23,225 bases of DNA, from positions 1 through 23,225 of the forward strand of contig JBFWLP010000052.1 in assembly GCA_050252075.1 (NCBI GenBank), given 5' to 3'. The notes under the pieces were generated by a model. The model saw only the letters and a program-made list of their open reading frames with translations, was not told the origin of the DNA and ran no database searches. Within the stretch, counting starts at the first letter, position 1, and every line of letters starts with the position of its first letter. The position numbers and the translations under genes are program-made. This DNA is from JAAYGT01 sp050252075. Its GTDB lineage: Bacteria > Pseudomonadota > Gammaproteobacteria > Burkholderiales > Burkholderiaceae_B. Of the stretch, positions 14,759 through 22,164 are shown piece by piece.

Positions 14759-16342
14759 CGGCTTCATCATTGCCTGGCCGGGCGCTGAACAGCCCTGGTC
14801 GCAACAGCGGCCGGGCTGTTTGTTGCGGGTAATGGGCCGCTGATCGTTTTGCGTCAACACGCCGCGATCCAGCAGTCGTTCCACCAGTTCCACTTTGCTG
14901 CCGATGGGGTAATTGCGATAGATCTCCTGCTTCATGGCGGCGGGTGATCCGCCTCCGTGCAAACTGATGATGGAATACCACCCCCCCTGATACGAGGCGG
15001 TCAGGTCTTCCATGAAGCGGGCCACCTGGATCCGCTTGTCGTACGGTACGGCGGGGTTGGCTTGCAGCACATCGGCCAAGCGACCGGAGGTTTCGGGGTT
15101 GTGGTCTTCGTCGGGGCCGGGCAGGGCAACGATCAGGCCTCCGGAAACCTCGTGAGCCAGGCGGTGCATGTCGTAAATCTGGGTGGCCAGCATCAGTTTG
15201 CCCACGTTCGCAAAGACGGCCTCGGGCATGAAGGACTGACTGTATGGATCTTGCGTGGCATAGACGCTGGAGGCCACACCGCAGGCATAGAACCCCTCGA
15301 CGATTTTGATCAGTTCCACCATGGGTTCTTGCAGACTGGATTTTTTCTCGGGATCCAGGCCGTTGGCTTCGCACATGAGCGCGCCGGCGCCAATCAGCAA
15401 GTCGCCGAACCCTGCCCGGGCAGCGATACAGCTGTGGCGGTGATGGTTGGCGTAAGCGTAGGTCATGGCGCCCGAGTGTTCCCATTCATCGGCGTAGAAA
15501 ACCCGCTCCCAGGGGACGGTGACCCGGTCAAAAATCACAACGCCGGTCGACTGGCCGTACTTGCGGGAAAACAGGGCTGCTCCATGCTCGTTTTTTTCTC
15601 CGGGCCGACCGGCCGGTCGCGCCACAATGGTAATGCCGGGGGCATCAATGGGAACGGCGCAACAGACGGCGAAGTCGGCGTCTGCCTGGGTCATGTTCCG
15701 GCACGGCATGACCAGCAGTTCGTGCATATAAGGCGCGCCGGTGACAATGGCTTTGGTGCCCGAGATCACGATTCCTTTGGCATTGCGCTCGACAATGTGC
15801 ACATAGGCGTCGGGGTTGGCCTGCTGGTGAGGCTTGCGTGAACGGTCGCCTTTGGCGTCCGTCATGGCCACGCCAATGGCCAGATCATTATCGTGCACGT
15901 GCTGCAGATAATTGTTGAAACGCGCGCGGTGCTCGTTGCTGCCTTTCGCGTCATCGATGCGGGCGCTGACCTGGGCAATGGCGTTCAGGGCATCGTGGGT
16001 AAGATAGCGCTGGGCACAGCCGGTTTCCTGGCAAAGCAGCCGGATCGCTTCCAGTTTGTTCAGCAGGTCGCCGGCCGACTCGTTAATGTGCAGCATGCGC
16101 GGAACGGTGCGATCACCTTGTTTGGCCAGCATCAGCGGCGCCACTGCGGGATCGTGGGCCATATCGTAGGTAACCGACAGTGCATTCACGCCGGGGCGCA
16201 GTACCGCGTCGTCGGCAACAGACTCGATGCGGCGTCCGTCCACGTACACAACGGGTTTATAGCGGCGAAGCGATTCGCGGTATTGTTCGCCGGTCATCAG
16301 GCCGGAGGTGTCGGGTGGTGAGCTGGAGGGTGATGTTTGCAT
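14744..16342 (-). CDS. 4-hydroxyphenylacetate 3-hydroxylase / 4-hydroxybutyryl-CoA dehydratase superfamily protein
   Basis: This 532-residue protein is a member of the HpaB/AbfD flavoprotein superfamily. The flavin-site segment AMTDAKGDRSRKPHQQ (159-174) and KAIVTGAPYMHELLVMP (197-213) resemble 4-hydroxybutyryl-CoA dehydratases more than classical HpaB. Compared from memory with the Clostridium aminobutyricum enzyme (iron-sulfur ligands Cys99, Cys103, His292, Cys299), Cys109 and His301 are kept, but Tyr113 and Ala308 replace the other two cysteines. A [4Fe-4S] cluster is therefore doubtful, and an FAD(H2)-dependent hydroxylase or other reaction is possible. The tail holds RCCDQGCS (512-519). 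AGGAG stands 8-9 bases before the ATG. It follows the DehI-like gene by 64 bases in a leftward operon. No flavin reductase is visible. Confidence 0.82.
   Translation of the reverse strand: MQTSPSSSPPDTSGLMTGEQYRESLRRYKPVVYVDGRRIESVADDAVLRPGVNALSVTYDMAHDPAVAPLMLAKQGDRTVPRMLHINESAGDLLNKLEAIRLLCQETGCAQRYLTHDALNAIAQVSARIDDAKGSNEHRARFNNYLQHVHDNDLAIGVAMTDAKGDRSRKPHQQANPDAYVHIVERNAKGIVISGTKAIVTGAPYMHELLVMPCRNMTQADADFAVCCAVPIDAPGITIVARPAGRPGEKNEHGAALFSRKYGQSTGVVIFDRVTVPWERVFYADEWEHSGAMTYAYANHHRHSCIAARAGFGDLLIGAGALMCEANGLDPEKKSSLQEPMVELIKIVEGFYACGVASSVYATQDPYSQSFMPEAVFANVGKLMLATQIYDMHRLAHEVSGGLIVALPGPDEDHNPETSGRLADVLQANPAVPYDKRIQVARFMEDLTASYQGGWYSIISLHGGGSPAAMKQEIYRNYPIGSKVELVERLLDRGVLTQNDQRPITRNKQPGRCCDQGCSAPGQAMMKPLPAR
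14788..14820. terminator. hairpin in the convergent gene junction, possible bidirectional terminator
   Basis: AACAGCCC (14788-14795) and GGGCTGTT (14813-14820) form a perfect 8-bp stem, which can be extended by two GC pairs across a bulged T. It starts 30 bases after the flavoprotein stop and lies inside the 3' end of the opposing gene. Neither side has a true U-run. It also encodes part of that gene's cysteine-rich tail, so the symmetry may be coincidental. Confidence 0.25.
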
Positions 16343-16406
16343 GATGTTGTCTCCTGTATGGGGTCGTAATCGGGGTCGATGTTTATTCGGGAACTAATGT
16401 CGGAAC

Positions 16407-17243
16407 TCAGGGAAGCGCGCGCCGCAAAATTTCACCGACGACGATCATTTCCGGAATTTTCCATGAAAACCGTTCGAAAAGCGCCTGCATACGTTCCTGG
16501 TCGGGTAGCGGGTCAGGGGCATGGGCGGTGAAGGTTTCGGACAACCTTGCCGACTCCTGCATGGCTTGCTCCCTAACCTGCGTGACTAGTGCGGCCAGTT
16601 GTCCCTGAAGTAGCAGCGGGCGCAGCAATACCGACGCCAGCGCCAGAAAGGCGGGTACGTTGGCCAGATGGCGGTACAGACTGGGCACCAGCACGGGCTG
16701 GCCGGCCAGCGGTTGATCCAGGCTGATATGCGCGATAAGGCGCGAAACGGCGTCGGGCATCTGTTCCGGAGCCACCATGGTGGTCACGGGAATGACGGGC
16801 TCGGGCGGCGTCCATGGGTCGTGGGAGGCACGCCCGTCGGGAACGCCGCTGTTCGACCCGGCGGCCCGCAGCGCATGGCTTAACACCCCGATGGCAATCA
16901 GGTTGCACGGGTTGACCCGATTGTACGCATCAAGCGCCTTCTCGATTTTCTGTTTGTCAGCGTCGGTGATCCCGACCAGATCCAGTGCTTCCTGCGAAAT
17001 TGCCAGTCCCGAGGGCAGTGCCAGTGCGGGTCCGATACGCCATCCGGCGCGCTGCACCAGGCCTTGTTCGTACAAAGGGCCTATACGCTGCCAGCACCAG
17101 GGCAATGCGCCGGGCGAGGCCGCAATTGTCCGGAACACCAGGGCCGGCCTGTCCACTCCCGTCAGATGACTGAGCGAAGCGTAAATGGCCTGGTTTTCGG
17201 TGTCGCTCTGGTCGTTGTTCTCGGGTAAAAAAGTGGAGTTCAT
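16407..17243 (-). CDS. DehI-fold protein (halocarboxylic acid dehalogenase DehI-like), probably not a dehalogenase
   Basis: This 278-residue helical protein resembles group I 2-haloacid dehalogenases (DehI, about 296 residues, two pseudo-repeats). Matching stretches are VFRTIAASPGALPWCWQRI (36-54) and DAYNRVNPCNLIAIGVLSHAL (105-125) in the first repeat, and PSLYRHLANVPAFLAL (187-202) in the second. Asn111 aligns with the active-site Asn114 of Pseudomonas putida DehI. The position of the catalytic Asp189 is occupied by Leu189. This comparison is from memory, but it argues against hydrolytic dehalogenation and for a non-catalytic or different role. AAGGAA lies just upstream of the ATG. It is the first gene of the leftward operon with the HpaB/AbfD-type gene and is divergent from the amidase. 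Confidence 0.6.
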   Translation of the reverse strand: MNSTFLPENNDQSDTENQAIYASLSHLTGVDRPALVFRTIAASPGALPWCWQRIGPLYEQGLVQRAGWRIGPALALPSGLAISQEALDLVGITDADKQKIEKALDAYNRVNPCNLIAIGVLSHALRAAGSNSGVPDGRASHDPWTPPEPVIPVTTMVAPEQMPDAVSRLIAHISLDQPLAGQPVLVPSLYRHLANVPAFLALASVLLRPLLLQGQLAALVTQVREQAMQESARLSETFTAHAPDPLPDQERMQALFERFSWKIPEMIVVGEILRRALP

Positions 17244-17306
17244 GGGAATTCCTTCACCAGTACGGCATTATCGTTGGACTGCATTCTTGACTACAAGCCG
17301 GTAAAG

Positions 17307-17334
17307 GTACAACGAGATAAATGAACGTACAAGG
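17307..17334. repeat. tandem GTACAASG elements, 20 bases apart
   Basis: GTACAACG (17307-17314) and GTACAAGG (17327-17334) are direct repeats spaced exactly 20 bases start to start, about two helical turns. They lie 64-91 bases upstream of the DehI-like start. A third GTACAACG (17562-17569) lies next to the amidase start. They may be binding sites for a regulator encoded outside the window. Confidence 0.35.
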
Positions 17335-17556
17335 AATTTTCGACAAAACCCATTCGTAACCAAGGGTAATCAGGTATTCCGTTTTGTGATACTTGTGTAT
17401 TAGTTACGTTGGTACTACCAGAAAAATCTAGGGTTTACCATTATCAATCGCGGTTTTTTTCGCGGATCAGAAAAAACGGCTTAGGGGTTTTCTCTAGTCT
17501 TGAAGGTTTGAGGGTTCAATTTTATTGCGGATAAAAACCTTTACTGATAGTCTGAA

Positions 17557-17569
17557 TGTACGTACAACG
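17557..17569. promoter_or_regulatory. TGTACGTACA palindrome near amidase start, candidate operator
   Basis: TGTACGTACA (17557-17566) is a perfect 10-base palindrome, and its right half continues into the GTACAACG element found twice more or less exactly upstream of the divergent gene. It lies 41 bases before the amidase ATG, a plausible place for repressor binding. No footprint-type evidence is available from sequence. Confidence 0.3.
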
Positions 17570-17606
17570 TGTCCGGCAATTATCTTTCCTTAGTAAGGCG
17601 ATCTTC

Positions 17607-18965
17607 ATGGCTCTGGTGAATTATCCGGCTTCGTCGGAAGCAGCAGTGAAACAATGCATTGAAAACATTGAAAAGTGGAATCCGCATATCAATGCCATTA
17701 TTACCCTCGATGCCCAGGCTGCTCTGGAAGCGGCGCGGCATGCCGATGAACAAACGCGCCTGGGTCGCTCCAACGGGTTGTTGCACGGGGTGCCGGTGCT
17801 GGTGAAAGACAATATCGATACCGCCGGGCTCAGAACGACCTATGCGTCGGGCTTTTTCAAGGATCACGTTCCCGCCGAAGACGCTACCGTCGTCAAGCGC
17901 TTGCGTGATGCCGGCGCCATCATTCTGGGCAAAGTCACCTTGCACGAGTTCGCGTTCGGGGTGCGCTCGAACAATCCGGTCATCGGCCAATGCCGCAACC
18001 CCTGGAATACAGCCCGCATTCCGGGCGGGTCCAGCGGTGGCTCGGGCGCCGCCGTTGCCGCCGGCATGGCTCCTATGGCGCTGGGCACCGACACGGGGGG
18101 GTCGGTGCGTGTTCCGGCTTCGCTGAACGGTATCAGCGGCTTGCGTCCTACGGCCGGCCGGGTATCGAACCACGGATGCATGCCCGTCAGCCCCACGCAC
18201 GACACCATTGGCCCCATGGCGCGCACCGTTCCGGAAGTGGCTCGTCTGTTTGCCGTCATGGCCGGCTTTGATCCCGCCGATCACCTTAGCGAAAACCGCC
18301 AGGTTTCCAACCTGCTGGTGGATATGCATGCCGGCATCAAGGGGCTGCGTATCGGGATTCCCAAGAATCATTATTTCGACGGGCTGGCGCCCGAGGTTGC
18401 CAAGGCGGTTGACGAGGCCATTGGTGTGCTCGAATCGCTGGGCGCCGTCATGGTTCCAATTACCCTGAAGGGTGCGGAAACCGCCCATGCCGATGCGACC
18501 GCCATGATTTATTCCGACGCCTGCGCCGTTCACGAAGAACGGCTGGGGCAGCCCGACGAGCGCTGGTCACCGGCGACGCTGGAGCGCATGCAAATGGGCT
18601 TGAACTATAACGGGCGCGATTATGCCCGTGCGATGCGGGCTCGCGAAGCCTGGTGCCGTACGCTGGAAGAGGTTTTCAGTACGGTCGACGTCATTCTCAG
18701 CCCTACGTCGCCCACGGTGGCACCGCTCATCGAAGACAGCCGCAGCCTGTTCGAGGCCACCCGTGCCGTTACCCAGAATACCTACGCGGGCGCCTTCGGT
18801 CGTTTGCCCGGCCTGTCGGTCCCGTGTGGTTTTTCACCCGATGGCATGCCCATTGGCTTAATGCTGGAAGCCGCGCCCTGGTGCGAGGCAACGTTGTTCC
18901 GGGTGGGCGTAGCCTACCAGAATCAAACCGACTGGCACACGCGGCAACCTTCGGTTCCCGCCTAG
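17607..18965 (+). CDS. amidase signature family hydrolase
   Basis: This 452-residue amidase-signature enzyme hydrolyses a carboxamide or related C-N bond with a Ser-cisSer-Lys triad. Lys67 is in PVLVKDNID, Ser142 is the first serine of PGGSSGGSG, and Ser166 is the nucleophile in TDTGGSVRVPAS. Their spacing (24 residues between the serines) is that of fatty-acid amide hydrolase and malonamidase. The sequence resembles the amidase part of AtzF-type and other catabolic amidases more than the glutaminase subunit GatA, since no gatB or gatC is near. AAGG (17595-17598) stands 8 bases before the chosen ATG; a frame-open ATG at 17556 has no ribosome site and overlaps the palindrome. The gene precedes the TRAP transporter by 74 bases. 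The amide substrate is unknown. Confidence 0.9.
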   Translation: MALVNYPASSEAAVKQCIENIEKWNPHINAIITLDAQAALEAARHADEQTRLGRSNGLLHGVPVLVKDNIDTAGLRTTYASGFFKDHVPAEDATVVKRLRDAGAIILGKVTLHEFAFGVRSNNPVIGQCRNPWNTARIPGGSSGGSGAAVAAGMAPMALGTDTGGSVRVPASLNGISGLRPTAGRVSNHGCMPVSPTHDTIGPMARTVPEVARLFAVMAGFDPADHLSENRQVSNLLVDMHAGIKGLRIGIPKNHYFDGLAPEVAKAVDEAIGVLESLGAVMVPITLKGAETAHADATAMIYSDACAVHEERLGQPDERWSPATLERMQMGLNYNGRDYARAMRAREAWCRTLEEVFSTVDVILSPTSPTVAPLIEDSRSLFEATRAVTQNTYAGAFGRLPGLSVPCGFSPDGMPIGLMLEAAPWCEATLFRVGVAYQNQTDWHTRQPSVPA

Positions 18966-19039
18966 CAACATCCACCGGGCCTGCTATGCCCGCCTTGCGC
19001 GCGTGCAGGCTTTTGTACCTTCCAACAAGGAGATTCATC

Positions 19040-20101
19040 ATGGCGTTTCGTCTTACTGGTTTAAGCAAAGTTGCCGTTGCTGTCACAGCGGCATTCACCC
19101 TGCTGGCGGCAGCCCCCGTTCAAGCGAAAGACCCGACCGTCAACATTAAAGTGGCGGGCATGTTCGGTTCCAACTTCAAGCCCATTGGCGACCACATTAA
19201 TGAAATGGTCAAGAACGTGCGCATGGCCACCGACAACTCGGTGAATATCCGCTTCTTTGAGCCCGGCGCGCTGGTGCCGGTCATGGGTATTTTTGATGCG
19301 GTCTCTTCCGGGTCGGTAGAAGCCGGCTATGTCGGTATCGGTTTGTACATCAACAAAGAGCCTGGCCTGGCACTGTTTAACGCTGCGCCTTTCACGCCCG
19401 ACCTGTCCCAGTTCCTGGCCTGGATCTACTACGGCGGTGGCCAGGAAGTGCTCGACGAAGTGCTCAAGCAGCACAACATGAAAGCGGTGTTCTGCGGCCT
19501 CTTGGCGCCGGAAGCGGGCGGTTGGTTCAACAAGGAAATCAATTCGCTCGACGACTTCAAAGGTCTGAAGATGCGTATCGGCGGCCTGGGCGCCAACGTC
19601 CTTGAGAAGCTCGGCGTGTCCACCCAGGCCCTGGGCGGGGGCGATGTCTTCCCCGCTCTGGAGCGCGGCGTAATCGATGCGGCGGAATTCTCCAACCCCG
19701 GTATGGACGAGTCCATGGGCTTTGAGCAGGCGGCCAAGTACTACTACTTCCCCGGCTGGCAGAACCCCGTCAGCCCCGAGTGGCTCATCATCAACGCCGA
19801 CGTCTACAACAAGCTGACTGACAAGCAGAAGAAGGCCATTGACGTGTCCTGCGGCAACGCGGTCGCCCGCAGTATTGCCAATGGCGAAGTCCTGAGCATG
19901 CAGGCAGTGGAACGCCTGCGCGCCAAGGGTGTGGATATCCGTCAGTGGAAGCCTGAAATGGTTCAGCAGCTGAAAGACCTGTGGCTGGAAGAGGCAAATC
20001 GTCTGGCCTCCACCGATGCCAACTTCAAGAAGATCTGGGAATCGCAGCAGAACTTCCGGCAGCAGCACGACAAGCTGGCGCAGTTGCAGAAACTGCCGTA
20101 A
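19040..20101 (+). CDS. dctP: TRAP transporter solute-binding protein, DctP family (2-oxoacid/chloroaromatic type)
   Basis: This 353-residue periplasmic protein captures a carboxylate for the sodium-driven TRAP transporter encoded next. A signal peptide with a likely cut after Ala29 (APVQA/K) is clear. AFDAVSSG-like and GLKMRIGGLGANVLEKLG segments are family hallmarks. Arg179 in KMRIGG is the arginine that normally clamps the ligand carboxylate. IDAAEFSNP (212-220) resembles the subgroup of TakP (2-oxoacids) and FcbT1 (4-chlorobenzoate). AAGGAG (19027-19032) lies 7 bases before the ATG. The frame is open further upstream, but that part overlaps the amidase gene and is not used. The ligand is probably a monocarboxylate. 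Confidence 0.93.
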   Translation: MAFRLTGLSKVAVAVTAAFTLLAAAPVQAKDPTVNIKVAGMFGSNFKPIGDHINEMVKNVRMATDNSVNIRFFEPGALVPVMGIFDAVSSGSVEAGYVGIGLYINKEPGLALFNAAPFTPDLSQFLAWIYYGGGQEVLDEVLKQHNMKAVFCGLLAPEAGGWFNKEINSLDDFKGLKMRIGGLGANVLEKLGVSTQALGGGDVFPALERGVIDAAEFSNPGMDESMGFEQAAKYYYFPGWQNPVSPEWLIINADVYNKLTDKQKKAIDVSCGNAVARSIANGEVLSMQAVERLRAKGVDIRQWKPEMVQQLKDLWLEEANRLASTDANFKKIWESQQNFRQQHDKLAQLQKLP

Positions 20102-20116
20102 CCGCATCAGCGATTC

Positions 20117-20142
20117 GCGCGGGAGCCGTCAGGCTCTCGCGC
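20117..20142 (+). promoter_or_regulatory. strong intercistronic hairpin between TRAP binding-protein and membrane-subunit genes
   Basis: GCGCGGGAGCC (20117-20127) and GGCTCTCGCGC (20132-20142) pair over 11 positions, with one G-T wobble and a GTCA tetraloop. The sequence after it is T-rich but interrupted (CGTTTGTACTTGTC), so read-through to dctQ is expected. It probably raises the level of the binding protein relative to the membrane subunits. Confidence 0.55.
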
Positions 20143-20173
20143 CGTTTGTACTTGTCTTTCTTTAGGTGCGCGC

Positions 20174-20740
20174 ATGGATTCCCCATTTGCTCAGAAAATA
20201 GACCGATTTGTGTCGTTCATCGGGATGGCCGGCGGTTGGCTGCTGTTCATCCTGACGGCCGTGGTGTGTTTTGATGTCATCACGCGAAAATTCTTTGTCT
20301 TCCAGTCAACGTTTTTACAGGAACTGGAATGGCATCTTCACACCGTGATCTTTTTTCTGGCCATTCCCATGGCCTATTTGCGCGGTATCCATGTACGCAT
20401 CGATATTTTCAGGGACCGCATGACCGATCGCGGCAAAGCCAAGCTGGAGCTGATCGGCTTGTTTTTGCTGGCGATTCCGTTCACCTTGTTTCTTTTGAAG
20501 TACGGCATTGATTTTGTGGCCCAGTCGTATGTGCAGGACGAAGGCTCAACGTCCATGCAGGGTATCCACAACCGCTGGATCATCAAGTCCATCATTCCTG
20601 TGGCCATGGTGCTGACGGTGCTGTCGCTGGTTGCCACTGTGATTCGCGGTGTGTTGTTTCTTGCCGGCAAGGGACCTGTTCCCGAGGCCTTTTCCAAGAA
20701 AGAGATTGTTGCCGTGTCTGCGGTAGAGGGTGAGCGTTGA
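20174..20740 (+). CDS. dctQ: TRAP transporter small membrane subunit, DctQ family
   Basis: This 188-residue inner-membrane protein has the usual four hydrophobic segments of DctQ: about 16-38, 48-68, 90-112 and 135-160. ELEWHLHTVIFFLAIPMAYLRG (around 51-72) is typical of the large TakQ/FcbT2 subgroup, and HVRIDIFRDRM follows, as in most DctQ proteins. It stabilises the DctM subunit and contributes to binding-protein docking. The ATG follows AGGTG at close range. Its stop shares one base with the dctM start (TGATG), so translation is probably coupled. Confidence 0.92.
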   Translation: MDSPFAQKIDRFVSFIGMAGGWLLFILTAVVCFDVITRKFFVFQSTFLQELEWHLHTVIFFLAIPMAYLRGIHVRIDIFRDRMTDRGKAKLELIGLFLLAIPFTLFLLKYGIDFVAQSYVQDEGSTSMQGIHNRWIIKSIIPVAMVLTVLSLVATVIRGVLFLAGKGPVPEAFSKKEIVAVSAVEGER

Positions 20741-22113
20741 TGGATTTCCTGCTATCGCATATTTCGATCCTGATGTTCGTCGTTCTGGCGGCGCTGTTTT
20801 TTTCAGGATTTCCCGTAGGCTTTGTATTGGGCGGCGTGTCCATTTGGTTCGGCGTGCTCGGCTGGGCGCTCGACATGTTTTCCCCGATCGAGTTTTTCAA
20901 TTTCATGTACCGCATATGGGGCGGGGCAGCCGACAACATTGTGCTGATTGCGGCACCGTTGTTCATCTTCATGGGCATCATGCTTGAAAAGAGCCAGATT
21001 GCCGCCGACCTGCTGCGTTGTTTGCAGATTCTGCTGCGGCGAGTGCCTGGCGGACTGGCCCTTGGCGTCGCCATTATGGGTACCATCATGGCGGCTACCA
21101 CCGGCATTATCGGTGCGTCGGTCGTGATGCTTTCCATGCTGGCCTTGCCGGCCATGCTCAAGCAAAAGTACGACACCGGGCTGGCTACCGGCATCGTCAG
21201 TGCGTCGGGTACCTTGGGTATTCTGATTCCACCCAGCATCATGCTGGTGATCATGGGCGACATGATGCAGCTTTCCACCGGAAAACTGTTCCTGGGTGCC
21301 GTGTTTCCCGGACTCATGATTTCCGCGTTCTACGTTACCTACATTATTCTTCTGGCATGGCTTAAGCCGCATCTGGCGCCGCCTTTGTCCGACGATGACG
21401 GCATGCACGAAGGGGAGTCGTTAACCGGTCTGGTGCTCAAGGCCTTTGTTCCTCCCACCGTGCTCATTGGCCTGGTACTGGGCTCCATCTTCCTGGGCTG
21501 GGCCACGCCCACCGAGGCGGCGGGCGTGGGTGCTGCCGGAGCGGTGGTGCTTACCATTCTGTCAGGCCGGTTCAGCCTTCCCCTGATGACCGACGCCGTA
21601 CGTACCTCGGCGCTGACCATCGGGATGGTGTTTCTTATCATTATTGCCGCCGCGTGTTTTTCGTATGTGTTTCGTTCGCTGGGCGGCGACGACGTCATTC
21701 ATGAAATGCTGGATGCGGCCGGTCTGGGCCCCTGGGGCATTCTGATATTGCTGCTGGTGGCGGTCTTTTTGCTGGGCTTTTTCTTCGATTGGCTTGAAAT
21801 CATTCTGATCATTGTGCCCATCTTCACCCCCATTATTGCCGGTCTGGATTTCGGCGATCATGTGCCCACCAAAGTCGAGGTTGTGTACTGGTTCGCCATT
21901 CTGATCGCGGTCAACCTGCAAACTTCGTTCCTGACGCCGCCGTTCGGCTTTGCCTTGTTCTTCGTGAAAGGCGCGGCGCCTCCTTCGGTGCGCATGGAGG
22001 AAATTTACAAAGGCATTATTCCGTTCGTGCTGTTGCAGGTGCTGGCCCTGATCATTGTCGTGTCCTATCCCGACCTGGCACTGTGGCTGCCCAGAACCTT
22101 GCTGGGCAATTAA
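20740..22113 (+). CDS. dctM: TRAP transporter large membrane subunit, DctM family
   Basis: This 457-residue, very hydrophobic protein with more than ten membrane segments is the transport subunit that uses an ion gradient. FSGFPVGFVLGGVSIWFG near the N-terminus, GTIMAATTGIIGASVVMLSM and SASGTLGILIPPSIMLVIMG (about 155-175) are hallmark segments. The later TPTEAAGVGAAGAV and LTPPFGFALFFVKG are also diagnostic; the latter occurs in the mannitol/chloroaromatic subgroup. The start at 20740 overlaps the dctQ stop by one base; an in-frame TTG at 20737 would add one residue and is less likely. The next hydrolase gene follows after 51 bases without an obvious terminator. Confidence 0.94.
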   Translation: MDFLLSHISILMFVVLAALFFSGFPVGFVLGGVSIWFGVLGWALDMFSPIEFFNFMYRIWGGAADNIVLIAAPLFIFMGIMLEKSQIAADLLRCLQILLRRVPGGLALGVAIMGTIMAATTGIIGASVVMLSMLALPAMLKQKYDTGLATGIVSASGTLGILIPPSIMLVIMGDMMQLSTGKLFLGAVFPGLMISAFYVTYIILLAWLKPHLAPPLSDDDGMHEGESLTGLVLKAFVPPTVLIGLVLGSIFLGWATPTEAAGVGAAGAVVLTILSGRFSLPLMTDAVRTSALTIGMVFLIIIAAACFSYVFRSLGGDDVIHEMLDAAGLGPWGILILLLVAVFLLGFFFDWLEIILIIVPIFTPIIAGLDFGDHVPTKVEVVYWFAILIAVNLQTSFLTPPFGFALFFVKGAAPPSVRMEEIYKGIIPFVLLQVLALIIVVSYPDLALWLPRTLLGN

Positions 22114-22164
22114 ACCGGCCTTGCAGGCACACAAATTCAACCCATTTGACTAGAAGGTGATGGT

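Larger units (their letters stand above)
17244..17606. promoter_or_regulatory. AT-rich divergent intergenic region with repeated GTACAA sites
   Basis: These 363 non-coding bases separate the leftward DehI-like operon from the rightward amidase/TRAP operon and must hold both promoters. They are visibly richer in A and T than the flanking genes. TTGAAG (17500-17505) with TATTGC 17 bases later (17523-17528) is a weak candidate sigma-70 promoter toward the amidase. No better pair was seen. Repeated GTACAASG elements and a 10-base palindrome, TGTACGTACA (17557-17566), are listed separately. No convincing ORF was found inside. Confidence 0.6.

Noticed and set aside
16407..17243. Annotation as an active 2-haloacid dehalogenase
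   Set aside because: The catalytic aspartate position appears to be leucine, so only fold-level similarity is claimed.
17450..17480. T-run followed by A-run (GTTTTTT ... AAAAAAC) as a terminator
   Set aside because: The pairing is only A-T rich, has no GC stem, and lies between divergent promoters where no transcript should end.
17556..17606. Earlier ATG for the amidase adding 17 residues
   Set aside because: There is no ribosome site upstream of 17556, the added residues do not look like the family N-terminus, and the region contains the candidate operator.
18979..19014. Possible terminator (GCCTGC / GCAGGC followed by TTTT) between amidase and dctP genes
   Set aside because: The stem has only six pairs and the loop is 20 bases, so it is not convincing.
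18653..19039. In-frame upstream extension of the TRAP binding protein into the amidase gene
   Set aside because: The ATG at 19040 has an ideal ribosome site and starts a normal signal peptide. The extension would bury the signal peptide and overlap the amidase in another frame.
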